Source: Pseudomonas sp. LRP2-20 (GTDB lineage Bacteria > Pseudomonadota > Gammaproteobacteria > Pseudomonadales > Pseudomonadaceae). From it: DNA of 64,000 nucleotides. Shown here in pieces: positions 36,506 through 44,367 of this stretch. Under the pieces are notes generated by a model that ran no database searches, was not told where the DNA came from, and worked only from the letters and a program-made list of their open reading frames with translations. The position numbers and the translations under genes were made by a program. Each line of letters begins with the position of its first letter. The stretch's first letter is position 1. Where the stretch lies: contig NZ_AP025944.1 in NCBI RefSeq assembly GCF_024349685.1, forward strand, positions 62,001 through 126,000. The letters run 5' to 3'.

Positions 36506-37327
36506 GTGTCCCATGCCATCCGAATGGCCGTGTTGGCGGCCACCCTGCTGTCCGTTTGCACACCAGCGTCGGCAGACCCTGTTCAGGAAGCTCGCCTGGA
36601 GGGTTCGCTGCAAACCGCGTTGGCCCTCAACCCGATGCTTAACCCATTCAGCATCAAAGTCGAGGTCGATGGCCAGCGGGCTCACCTTTCCGGGGAGGTC
36701 GAGAACGATGTCGAGCGGCAGCTGGCCGAACATGTAGCCCTGGCCACACGGGGCATCGAGCAGGTCGACAACCAGTTGCGGGTCAACGCCGAACTGGTCG
36801 AGCGCCCACTGGAGCTGCGTGCTTACGCCCAGCGCCTGGAAGATGCGACCTTGGCGGCCGTGATCCGGGCGCGCCTGCTGTGGAGCCGGGCCACGGAAAA
36901 GGCGCCCATCGAAGTGCAGAGCAGCGATGGCGTGGTCACCCTGCGTGGCAAGGTCGACAGTGCCGAGGCCAAGGAGCTGGCGGGCGTGGTGGCACGCACC
37001 ACCGACGGCGTGCACCTGGTCAACAACCTGGTCAGCCTGGATAGCGCAGCCATGGCCAAGGCAAGGGAGAACCCTGCAGGCGCGGCGAGCGGGCCGCAGC
37101 CGAGCGACAGCTGGGTAGTCGACAAGATTCAGACCAGTTACCGCTTCAGCCGCAATCTGGACGGCCTGAATATCAAGGTGGCCAGTGAACATGGCATGGT
37201 CAGGCTGACCGGCGAGGTGGTCAGCAGCGAGCAGAAGACCATTGCCGTGGATATCGCTCGTCAGATCATCGGCGTACGGGGGGTCGATGCCGATCTGCTC
37301 AAAGTGGCAACCAAGGTCGAGGGCTGA
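36506..37327 (+). CDS. secreted BON-domain protein
   Basis: Periplasmic protein of 273 aa with a signal peptide (ending ...TPASA) and three BON-like repeats at about 25-95, 100-172 and 200-270. These are recognisable by GQRAHLSGEVENDVER, DGVVTLRGKVDSAEAKEL and HGMVRLTGEVVSSEQKT. BON domains are thought to bind phospholipid or outer-membrane surfaces and are common in osmotic or envelope-stress proteins such as OsmY. The start is GTG at 36506 behind a perfect AAAGGAGGT. It is divergent from algB with 210 nt between. Confidence 0.87.
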   Translation: MSHAIRMAVLAATLLSVCTPASADPVQEARLEGSLQTALALNPMLNPFSIKVEVDGQRAHLSGEVENDVERQLAEHVALATRGIEQVDNQLRVNAELVERPLELRAYAQRLEDATLAAVIRARLLWSRATEKAPIEVQSSDGVVTLRGKVDSAEAKELAGVVARTTDGVHLVNNLVSLDSAAMAKARENPAGAASGPQPSDSWVVDKIQTSYRFSRNLDGLNIKVASEHGMVRLTGEVVSSEQKTIAVDIARQIIGVRGVDADLLKVATKVEG

Positions 37328-37403
37328 ATCGTGCAATTCGCACGACGCCTGAAGGGGCATCGTGCAGGATACGTCCTCAGTGACAATGCGCATTGATTGT
37401 ATC

Positions 37404-37433
37404 TTATTGATTTATAAAGATTTTTATTGATTT
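37404..37433 (+). promoter_or_regulatory. 20-bp-phased direct repeat in the promoter of the Ivy unit
   Basis: The decamer ttattgattt occurs at 37404-37413 and 37424-37433, exactly 20 bp apart (two helical turns), inside an AT-rich block upstream of the 97-aa gene. A related cattgatt lies at 37391. This arrangement suits a dimeric activator or repressor. No regulator is identified. Confidence 0.45.
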
Positions 37434-37504
37434 GCCGGGCTGGCATGCAGGCTGCAATTACCTGTTCAGGTTTGAACAAAAAAATTACAGCAGGAGAAGC
37501 CGGC

Positions 37505-37798
37505 ATGAACCGCCAATCCGTCCACCGCTCGCTGAATGCCGCACTCCCCGTGCGCCAGTTCCTGTTCTTTGGGATGGCTGTGCTGCTGAGCTTGGCCGCT
37601 GGCCTCTTCTACTACAGCTGGCAGACCGCGCGACTGGCTGATCAGGTCGCGGCGCAAACCGCGCTGATATCGCAGATCCAGGCGACCCGTGCCAATACCT
37701 TGGTCAAGGCGGCCGAACCCGCCGGGCAGCAGCCTGCCGCCAATACCTCGCCGGCCACTGTAGACAACGTCGTGCCCCAGCAGCGCTGGGTGTTCTGA
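37505..37798 (+). CDS. small membrane-anchored protein, unknown family
   Basis: 97-aa protein with one membrane helix (about 18-39, LFFGMAVLLSLAAGLFYYSW). A short periplasmic helical segment (LADQVAAQTALISQIQA) and a low-complexity Ala/Pro/Asn tail follow. AGGAGAAGCCGGC precedes the ATG at 37505; an in-frame extension upstream is not supported. It is the first gene of a tight unit with the DUF1328 and Ivy-family genes (gaps 42 and 2 nt). No function can be assigned. Confidence 0.72.
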   Translation: MNRQSVHRSLNAALPVRQFLFFGMAVLLSLAAGLFYYSWQTARLADQVAAQTALISQIQATRANTLVKAAEPAGQQPAANTSPATVDNVVPQQRWVF

Positions 37799-38002
<204 letters not shown>

Positions 38003-38004
38003 CG

Positions 38005-38478
38005 ATGAGCAGGAAGCTATCCACAGCCCTGGCTGCTGCTGCCCTGATGTTGGGCAGCAGTGCAGCGGTGCTGGCGGCCAATGATGGCCAGGTCCGGGTC
38101 GAGCAGTTGCTCGGCTCGGACCCTGAATACCGGGAAACCTGGCAAGACACGATCAAAGGCGAGGAACGCTTGCCCGATTGGGTGATCAACCTGAGCGGCA
38201 GCGGCCAGGAGCAGATGTCTGCCGTGACTGAAGACGGCGACAAATATCTGGTCGGCCCGCTGTGCGAGTCGCCGCAGAACTGCACCTACAAGCGCCTGAT
38301 CGTGGCGTTCAGCTGGGACAAGGACGACGCCTACGGGATGCTGGTGGAAGTGCCCGAGGGCTTGCCGAGTGACAAGTCGCCAACCCGCCATGCGCAGTAC
38401 CGCTGGCTGGGTGATCCGGACGACGGCATGAAGGCGATGTTGCAGGAGCAACTCAAGCGCGATCCGAAGTGGTACTGA
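38005..38478 (+). CDS. Ivy-family inhibitor of vertebrate lysozyme
   Basis: Periplasmic lysozyme inhibitor candidate, 157 aa with a signal peptide (ending ...AAVLAA). The mature domain carries the Ivy hallmark loop CESPQNC near residue 91, equivalent to the disulfide-closed inhibitory loop (CxxxxxC) that plugs the C-type lysozyme active site, followed by KRLIVAFSWDKDDAYGMLV. The ATG at 38005 follows GAGGTTGACG. Third gene of the unit starting at 37505. Whether it inhibits host or self muramidases is not deducible. Confidence 0.85.
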   Translation: MSRKLSTALAAAALMLGSSAAVLAANDGQVRVEQLLGSDPEYRETWQDTIKGEERLPDWVINLSGSGQEQMSAVTEDGDKYLVGPLCESPQNCTYKRLIVAFSWDKDDAYGMLVEVPEGLPSDKSPTRHAQYRWLGDPDDGMKAMLQEQLKRDPKWY

Positions 38479-39207
38479 CCAGCGGTCGCGCGCTGTCATC
38501 TGATGGAAGCGGAACCTTTTTATCTTTCTCGCTTCTATGATGCGCCGCCCCGAGGAGGGGTAGCGCATGACCAGGGGGCCGGGCTGTTCTGATTGTTGCA
38601 GGATCGGAGTGGCCTAGGGGTACAGGGAGTACCTCCAGCACTGGGCCGGGTCAGGCAAAGGCAGAATCGGAAGCTTCAGGTCAGGCGTGTCGAAAAACAC
38701 GTGCACCCGGCCTGGCTTCCGAGGCGCCATCCCGCCGTTTTGCTAAATCCTTTCAGGATTTCTCTCTTGAGACACATTTTGTCTTGACCGTACATCAAAT
38801 TTTTTTCGCTCAATACGGGTGCCGCGCAAGTGTCATTTCGGCCATTCGGATTGTCGAACAAGCCGTTTTTATCCCTGCCAATACACCGCCAAAACTGCCT
38901 AAATATGGCGGTTTGGTCTTGTTCGGATTTCCGAACGTTATAAATCAATGACTTACGTGCGGCGTATTTTGACTTCGATGTCTATGCCGTATCGGCATGG
39001 GGTATGCGTTTCCGGCATTAGATTTCAGCCTTCCCCGTCGCAATAGTTGCCGCCTTTTTCGCTGGCCCGAGCGCCCTGTCGCTCGCTCGCGGTGTCCTTA
39101 CATGAGGTCTCCGGACGGAAGCCAAAAGCTCCCCGTGACGTTGCCAACGGCTTTGTTACGCGCTTTTCCGGTCGGTGCCCGTGACCACTACAACAAAGGG
39201 TAAAGAC
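38479..39207. other. 729-bp gene-free region with strong hairpins upstream of gltP
   Basis: No convincing coding frame is visible on either strand. Direct observations are: (a) a hairpin atgcgc..cccc-gagga-gggg..gcgcat at 38540-38568, with GGA in its loop; (b) a long imperfect stem at 38670-38722 (ggaagc...gcttcc, enclosing cagg/cctg and cgtgt/acacg); (c) a nested dyad at 38847-38933 (cgaacaag, ccgcca / tggcgg, cttgttcg); and (d) lower GC content than the flanks from about 38740 to 39000. A weak AlgU-like promoter (GAACCT-N16-TCTAT, 38512-38538) precedes (a). It may hold a small RNA plus the gltP control region. Confidence 0.5.
38847..38933. promoter_or_regulatory. nested inverted repeat upstream of gltP
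   Basis: Outer arms cggattgtcgaacaag (38847-38862) and cttgttcggatttccg (38918-38933) are largely complementary, with CGAACAAG/CTTGTTCG perfect. Inner arms CCGCCA (38886-38891) and TGGCGG (38906-38911) are perfect. It could be a transcribed hairpin or a multi-site operator. The gltP start is 275 nt downstream. Confidence 0.5.
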
Positions 39208-40536
39208 ATGAAGAAGGCAAAACTGAGCCTCGCCTGGCAGATCGTCATCGGTCTGGTCCTGGGCGTTGCAGTCGGCGCGCTGCTGAACCACTTCAGCGCG
39301 GAAAAGGCCTGGTGGATCAGCAACGTCCTCCAGCCCGCCGGTGACATCTTCATTCGCCTGATCAAGATGATCGTTGTCCCGATCGTGATTTCGTCGCTGA
39401 TCGTGGGTATCGCCGGGGTTGGCGATGCGAAGAAACTCGGCAGCATCGGTCTGAAGACCATCCTCTACTTCGAGGTGGTGACCACCATCGCCATCGTTGT
39501 CGGCCTGGTGTTGGCCAACCTGTTCCACCCGGGCGCCGGCATCGACATGAGCACCCTGGGTACCGTCGACATCTCCAAGTACCAGGCCACCGCGGCTGAA
39601 GTGCAGCATGAGCATGCGTTCATCGAGACCCTGCTCAACCTGATCCCGTCGAACATCTTCGCGGCGCTGATGCGTGGTGAAATGCTGCCGATCATCTTCT
39701 TCTCGGTCATGTTCGGCCTTGGCCTGTCGAGCCTGCAGGCCGACCTGCGCGAGCCGCTGGTGCGTACCTTCCAGGCCGTGTCGGAGACCATGTTCAAGGT
39801 CACCCACATGATCATGAACTACGCCCCGATCGGTGTGTTCGCGCTGATCGCCGTGACTGTTGCCAACTTCGGTTTCAGCTCGCTGCTGCCGCTGGCCAAG
39901 CTGGTGCTGCTGGTGTACTTCGCCATCGCCTTCTTCGCCTTCATGGTGCTGGGCCTGGTCGCGCGCCTGTTCGGCTTCTCGGTGATCAAGATCATGCGCA
40001 TCATGAAAGATGAGCTGATCCTCGCCTACTCCACTTCCAGCTCCGAAACCGTGCTGCCGCGCGTGATCGAGAAGATGGAGAAGTACGGTGCGCCGAAGTC
40101 GATCTGCTCGTTCGTGGTACCGACCGGCTACTCGTTCAACCTCGACGGTTCGACCCTGTACCAGAGCATCGCGGCCATCTTCATCGCCCAGCTGTACGGC
40201 ATCGACCTGTCCTGGAGCCAGCAGTTGCTGCTGGTGCTGACCCTGATGGTCACCTCCAAAGGTATCGCCGGGGTACCGGGCGTATCCTTCGTGGTACTGC
40301 TGGCGACCCTGGGCAGCGTGGGCATCCCGCTGGAAGGCCTGGCCTTCATCGCCGGTGTCGACCGCATCATGGACATGGCGCGTACCGCCCTGAACGTGAT
40401 CGGCAACGCCCTCGCAGCCCTGGTCATTGCGCGTTGGGAAGGCATGTACGACGCCGCCAAGGGCGAGCAGTACTACGCCTCGCTGATGGCTGACAAGCAG
40501 CAGGCAGCAGTCATTGGCGAAGCTGCCAAGCGCTGA
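39208..40536 (+). CDS. gltP: proton/glutamate (dicarboxylate/amino acid:cation) symporter
   Basis: Inner-membrane symporter of the DAACS family, 442 aa. It has eight hydrophobic helices, and the two re-entrant loop regions are marked by the serine-rich SSSETVLPRVIEKMEKYG near 277 and GYSFNLDGSTLYQ near 308. The substrate-binding DRIMDMARTALNVIGNA is near 393. These match GltP/GltT glutamate-aspartate carriers. AAAGGG lies 6-7 nt before the ATG at 39208. It follows a long, structured upstream region and ends in a clear terminator. Confidence 0.92.
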   Translation: MKKAKLSLAWQIVIGLVLGVAVGALLNHFSAEKAWWISNVLQPAGDIFIRLIKMIVVPIVISSLIVGIAGVGDAKKLGSIGLKTILYFEVVTTIAIVVGLVLANLFHPGAGIDMSTLGTVDISKYQATAAEVQHEHAFIETLLNLIPSNIFAALMRGEMLPIIFFSVMFGLGLSSLQADLREPLVRTFQAVSETMFKVTHMIMNYAPIGVFALIAVTVANFGFSSLLPLAKLVLLVYFAIAFFAFMVLGLVARLFGFSVIKIMRIMKDELILAYSTSSSETVLPRVIEKMEKYGAPKSICSFVVPTGYSFNLDGSTLYQSIAAIFIAQLYGIDLSWSQQLLLVLTLMVTSKGIAGVPGVSFVVLLATLGSVGIPLEGLAFIAGVDRIMDMARTALNVIGNALAALVIARWEGMYDAAKGEQYYASLMADKQQAAVIGEAAKR

Positions 40537-40555
40537 GCCTGATGTGCTGAACCTG

Positions 40556-40582
40556 AAAGCCCCGACTCGTCGGGGCTTTTTG
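40556..40582 (+). terminator. intrinsic terminator of gltP
   Basis: The sequence aaagccccgactcgtcggggctttttg forms an 11-base-pair stem followed by five T, 19 nt after the gltP stop. Confidence 0.92.
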
Positions 40583-40624
40583 TTGTCTGTGGTTTTATCC
40601 GGTCTGCTGGCAGTTCGGCGATCT

Positions 40625-40712
40625 CTGTGGGAGCGGGCTTGCCCGCGAACACGGGCGAAGCCCGTGCCATCCACCGCGTTGTCTGCTTCGCGGGCAAGCC
40701 CGCTCCCACAGG
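40625..40712. repeat. REP palindrome pair
   Basis: Inverted REP units (40625-40650 and 40686-40712, core gcgggcttgcccgcg) flank a short hairpin acgggcgaagcccgt. They lie between the gltP terminator and the next plus-strand gene. Confidence 0.87.
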
Positions 40713-40790
40713 GTTCAGCGTCAGCCGAGAGTTCTCCAGTCACAGGCCCGATACGCTATCATTCGAGCATTTTTCAGGGAGAACATACGG

Positions 40791-42020
40791 ATGCTCAACG
40801 GCCTTTGGCTCGGCTTTTTCCTGGTGGCGGCCGTCTCTGCCCTGGCCCAATGGCTGGTCGGTGGCAACGCTGGCATTTTCGCCGCGATGGTCGAGAGCAT
40901 CTTCGCCATGGCCAAGCTGTCGGTGGAGGTCATGGTCCTGCTGTTCGGTACCCTCACCCTGTGGCTGGGTTTCCTCAAGATCGCCGAAAAGGCGGGCATC
41001 GTCGAATGGCTGGCCAAGGTGCTGGGGCCGCTGTTCGCCCGCCTGATGCCGGAGGTGCCGCCTGGCCACCCGGCCCTGGGCCTGATCACCATGAACTTCG
41101 CCGCCAATGGCCTGGGCCTGGATAACGCTGCAACGCCGATCGGCCTCAAGGCCATGCGCGCGCTGCAGGAGCTCAACCCCAGCAGCACCACGGCCAGCAA
41201 TGCGCAGATCCTGTTCCTGGTGCTGAACGCCTCGTCGCTGACCCTGCTGCCGGTGACCATCTTCATGTACCGCGCTCAGCAAGGCGCCACCGACCCCACC
41301 CTGGTGTTCCTGCCAATCCTGCTGGCCACCAGTGCCTCGACCCTGGTCGGCCTGTTGTCGGTGGCAGTGATGCAGCGCCTGCGCCTGTGGGACCCGGTGG
41401 TGCTCGCCTACCTGATCCCCGGCGCGCTGCTGCTGGGCGGCTTCATGGCCTTCCTGGGCACCTTGTCGGCTGCTGCGCTCGCCAGCCTGTCGTCGATCCT
41501 CGGCAACCTGACGCTGTTCGGGGTGATCATCCTGTTCCTGGTGATCGGTGCGTTGAAGCGGGTGCAGGTGTATGAAGCCTTTGTGGAGGGCGCCAAGGAA
41601 GGCTTCGACGTGGCCAAGAGCCTGCTGCCGTATCTGGTGGCGATGCTGGTGGCGGTCGGTGTACTGCGCGCCTCTGGGGCGCTGGAACTGGCGCTGGACG
41701 GCATTCGCCACGCGGTCAACTGGATGGGCCTGGATACCCGCTTCGTCGAGGGCCTGCCCACCGCGCTGGTGAAGCCGTTCTCTGGCAGTGCCGCGCGGGC
41801 CATGCTGATCGAGACCATGCAGACCCACGGTGTCGACAGCTTCCCGGCCCTGGTGGCGGCAACCATCCAGGGCAGCACCGAAACCACCTTCTACGTGCTG
41901 GCGGTGTATTTCGGCGCCGTGGGCATCCAGCGGGTGCGCCACGCCGTCGGCTGCGCCCTGCTGGCCGAGCTGTCCGGTGTGATCGCGGCCATCTGCGTCT
42001 GCTACTGGTTCTTTGCCTGA
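40791..42020 (+). CDS. SpmA-SpmB fusion, nucleoside-recognition (Gate) domain membrane protein
   Basis: 409-aa integral membrane protein. Its N-terminal half resembles spore maturation protein SpmA (NFAANGLGLDNAATPIGLKA near 103) and its C-terminal half SpmB (TALVKPFSGSAARAMLIE near 324), joined by hydrophobic segments. Each half carries a Gate/nucleoside-recognition domain. Such fusions occur in non-sporulating proteobacteria, where the transported substrate is unknown. The ribosome site is CAGGGAGAACATACGG before the ATG. The 3' end overlaps the opposing lipoprotein gene by 19 nt. Confidence 0.85.
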   Translation: MLNGLWLGFFLVAAVSALAQWLVGGNAGIFAAMVESIFAMAKLSVEVMVLLFGTLTLWLGFLKIAEKAGIVEWLAKVLGPLFARLMPEVPPGHPALGLITMNFAANGLGLDNAATPIGLKAMRALQELNPSSTTASNAQILFLVLNASSLTLLPVTIFMYRAQQGATDPTLVFLPILLATSASTLVGLLSVAVMQRLRLWDPVVLAYLIPGALLLGGFMAFLGTLSAAALASLSSILGNLTLFGVIILFLVIGALKRVQVYEAFVEGAKEGFDVAKSLLPYLVAMLVAVGVLRASGALELALDGIRHAVNWMGLDTRFVEGLPTALVKPFSGSAARAMLIETMQTHGVDSFPALVAATIQGSTETTFYVLAVYFGAVGIQRVRHAVGCALLAELSGVIAAICVCYWFFA

Positions 42021-42637
42021 GCCTTAGCCTGAGCCTGGCCGCTTTGCGCCACGGTCCAGCCCACCACCAACCCGGCCAGCAGATCGCTGGCCTCGCCGAA
42101 GCCGGCGACCACAGTTGACACCCGGGTGTCGGCAAGCGGCTGGCGCACTTCGAAGCGCGTGCTGGTTAGGATGCGTTGGCTGCGGCCTTGCACCAGGCGC
42201 GCGACGAAGCGGATCACCACCTCCACCTTGCCATCCGGCTGATACTCGCTCTGGAACGCCAGCAGCTCGCCACTCAGCTCGTAGTCGGCTTGCAGGTTGC
42301 TGTCGTCTGCGCTCAGCCGCTGCACCTGGCCATCGCGCTGGAAGCCATCGAGCAGGCGGTTGCGCACCAGCAAAGGCACTGGGTCGCTCCAGCGGGCGCC
42401 CTTGTAGCTGCTGATCACATCCCCTTGGGGGATCACGGCGATGCGTGGCCCGGCCAGTGCTTCGCTGGCCAGCGGCTTGTTCAGGCGCAGTGACCAGTCC
42501 ACCGGGGTATTGCTGTGGCTGGCCTGGTTGACCGGCAGGCGGTAGATATCCACAGGTTCGCTCTGCGGCAGGATCGAGCAGGCGCCGGCCAGGCTCAGGG
42601 CGGCCGCCAGGGCCAGCAGGCGCAGCGAAGGGATCAT
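42002..42637 (-). CDS. ABC-type transport auxiliary lipoprotein (PqiC/MlaB-locus type)
   Basis: 211-aa lipoprotein with lipobox LAGAC (Cys near residue 20). It carries the ABC_trans_aux domain (VDIYRLPVN near 29, RIAVIPQGDVISSYKGARW near 64, VPLLVRNRLLDGF near 87). Such lipoproteins pair with MCE proteins in outer-membrane-facing lipid transport, like PqiC. The C terminus ends in a low-complexity Gln/Ala/Lys repeat. It overlaps the MCE gene by 4 nt as the last of a four-gene operon and overlaps the convergent gene by 19 nt. Confidence 0.87.
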   Translation of the reverse strand: MIPSLRLLALAAALSLAGACSILPQSEPVDIYRLPVNQASHSNTPVDWSLRLNKPLASEALAGPRIAVIPQGDVISSYKGARWSDPVPLLVRNRLLDGFQRDGQVQRLSADDSNLQADYELSGELLAFQSEYQPDGKVEVVIRFVARLVQGRSQRILTSTRFEVRQPLADTRVSTVVAGFGEASDLLAGLVVGWTVAQSGQAQAKAQAKNQ

Positions 42638-43572
42638 GGCTGGAACTCCTTGTTGTTGTCGCGGCCCAGCAGGTAGCCGCTCGGGTCGGCCTCCAGGCGC
42701 CGGGATATGCCCTTGAGCGAGTTGAGGGTTTCGCGCAGTTCGCGGATGGCCGGGGTCAGCTGGTTGAGCCCCTGGGCGCCGTCATCGATGGACTGGCGGT
42801 TGTCCTGCAGCAGGTTGTTGATGGTCGCAGCGCTTTGCGCCAGCGACTGCATGGCCTGCTCGGCATTGCCGATGGCCTGTTTACCCTGGGTGCCAAGCAG
42901 GCCGTTGGCGTTGCGCATCAGCGCCTGGGTTTCGGCCAGGGTGGCGTTGGCCTGCTTGCCGACCTGGGCCAGTTGCTCGATGGCGTCGCTGATACCGCCC
43001 TTCTGGTTGGCGAAGGCGCCAGTGGTCTGCTCCAGGTTGGCCAAGGTGTTACTCAGGCGGTCGATGTTGCTTTCCGAGAACATCTGGTTGGCGTTGTGCA
43101 GCAACAGGTTGATGTTGGTTACCAGGTCGCTGCTGTCGTTGAGCAGGCGGGAGATCGGCGAGGGTGAGGCGACGATCACCGGCAGCTTGCCGTCCTTGCC
43201 CCTGAGTTCCGGGCTGTGCGGCGTGCCGCCGCTTAGCTGGATGAACGAGTTGCCGGTGACCCCGGCCAGGGTCAGTTTGGCCTGGGTGTCTTCCTTGACC
43301 GGGGTGTCGCCGCTCAGGCGCACCCGGGCCAGCACCCGGCGCGGGTCTTTCGGGTCCAGGCGCAGGCTGGTGACATCGCCGACCTTGATGCCGTTGTACT
43401 GCACCGGGCTGCCACGGGACAGGCCCGAGACGGCTTCGTTGAAGATGACTTCGTAATCCTTGAAGGCGTCGTCGACGCTGGACTTGGTCAGCCACAGGCC
43501 GAACAGCATGGCGCCAGCCACCACCAGGACGGTGACCAGGCCAATCAGGACGTGATGAGCTCGGGTTTCCAT
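42634..43572 (-). CDS. MlaD-family MCE-domain protein
   Basis: Periplasmic lipid-shuttle subunit anchored in the inner membrane, 312 aa. It has one N-terminal helix (about 9-30), an MCE domain (about 38-120, SGLSRGSPVQYNGIKVGDV), then an extended helical or coiled-coil region (about 140-290) rich in Gln, Asn and Ala heptads, as in PqiB- or YebT-type proteins. It is longer than canonical MlaD (about 180 aa). It starts 3 nt after the ATPase gene and overlaps the lipoprotein gene, so it belongs to the same transporter. Confidence 0.91.
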   Translation of the reverse strand: METRAHHVLIGLVTVLVVAGAMLFGLWLTKSSVDDAFKDYEVIFNEAVSGLSRGSPVQYNGIKVGDVTSLRLDPKDPRRVLARVRLSGDTPVKEDTQAKLTLAGVTGNSFIQLSGGTPHSPELRGKDGKLPVIVASPSPISRLLNDSSDLVTNINLLLHNANQMFSESNIDRLSNTLANLEQTTGAFANQKGGISDAIEQLAQVGKQANATLAETQALMRNANGLLGTQGKQAIGNAEQAMQSLAQSAATINNLLQDNRQSIDDGAQGLNQLTPAIRELRETLNSLKGISRRLEADPSGYLLGRDNNKEFQP

Positions 43573-43575
43573 TGT

Positions 43576-44367
43576 TCAGCGCTCCTGCCCGGCGTTGGCG
43601 GCGGCGTGTTCGGCCGCGCGCCCGCGTGGGCCGTGAAAGTATTCGTGGATCCAGGGGTCGTTGGTCTGTTCGACCTCGGCCAGGGGGCCGGCGACCAGCA
43701 CCTTCTTCTGTGACAACACGGCGATGCGATCGGTGATGGTGTAGAGGGTGTCGAGATCGTGGGTGATCAGGAACACGCTCAGGCCCAGGGCATCGCGCAA
43801 GGTCAGGATCAACTGGTCGAAGGCAGCGGCGCCGATCGGGTCGAGGCCGGCGGTGGGCTCGTCGAGGAACAGGATGTCCGGGTCCAGCGCCAGGGCGCGA
43901 GCCAGGGCCGCGCGCTTGATCATGCCGCCGGAGAGCGACGAGGGGTATTTGTCGGCGGCGGAAATCGGCAGGCCGGCCAGCGCCAGCTTGACCCCGGCCA
44001 GGTGCTCGGCATCGGCGCGCGACAGGCCGGCATGCTCGATCAACGGCAGGGCGACGTTTTCGGTGACGGTCAGGGATGAAAACAGTGCGCCCTTCTGAAA
44101 CAGCACGCCGAAACGGCGTTCGACCAGCGAACGTTGTTCCTCGCGCAAACCGGCCAGGTCTTCGCCGAATACCTTGACCTGCCCCTCGTTGGGGCGCCGC
44201 AGGCCGATGATGCTGCGCAGCAACACCGACTTGCCGCTACCCGAACCGCCGACCACCGCGAGGATTTCGCCGCGGTACAGGTCCAGGTCGAGGTCCTTGT
44301 GCACCACCTGGCTGCCGAAGCGATTGCAGATGCCCCGCGCTTCGATCACCGCTTCCCGGCCATTCAC
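43576..44367 (-). CDS. MlaF-like ABC transporter ATP-binding protein
   Basis: ATPase of the MCE transporter, 263 aa. Walker A VGGSGSGKSVLLRS is near residue 39, the signature LSGGMIKRAALARAL near 144, and Walker B ILFLDEPTAGLD near 163, followed by LITHDLDTL. The residues around IEARGICNRFGSQVVHKDLD match the MlaF/MkL family rather than importer ATPases. Its start overlaps the permease stop by 4 nt. Confidence 0.92.
   Translation of the reverse strand: MNGREAVIEARGICNRFGSQVVHKDLDLDLYRGEILAVVGGSGSGKSVLLRSIIGLRRPNEGQVKVFGEDLAGLREEQRSLVERRFGVLFQKGALFSSLTVTENVALPLIEHAGLSRADAEHLAGVKLALAGLPISAADKYPSSLSGGMIKRAALARALALDPDILFLDEPTAGLDPIGAAAFDQLILTLRDALGLSVFLITHDLDTLYTITDRIAVLSQKKVLVAGPLAEVEQTNDPWIHEYFHGPRGRAAEHAAANAGQER

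Noticed and set aside
38593..38787. 64-codon plus-strand frame in the same region
   Set aside because: Its translation runs through the long imperfect stem at 38670-38722, is Arg/Pro/Val-rich without any motif, and lacks start context.
38676..38948. 90-codon minus-strand frame in the gltP upstream region
   Set aside because: It covers two palindromic structures, has no ribosome site, no signal peptide or domain, and codon use unlike the neighbours.
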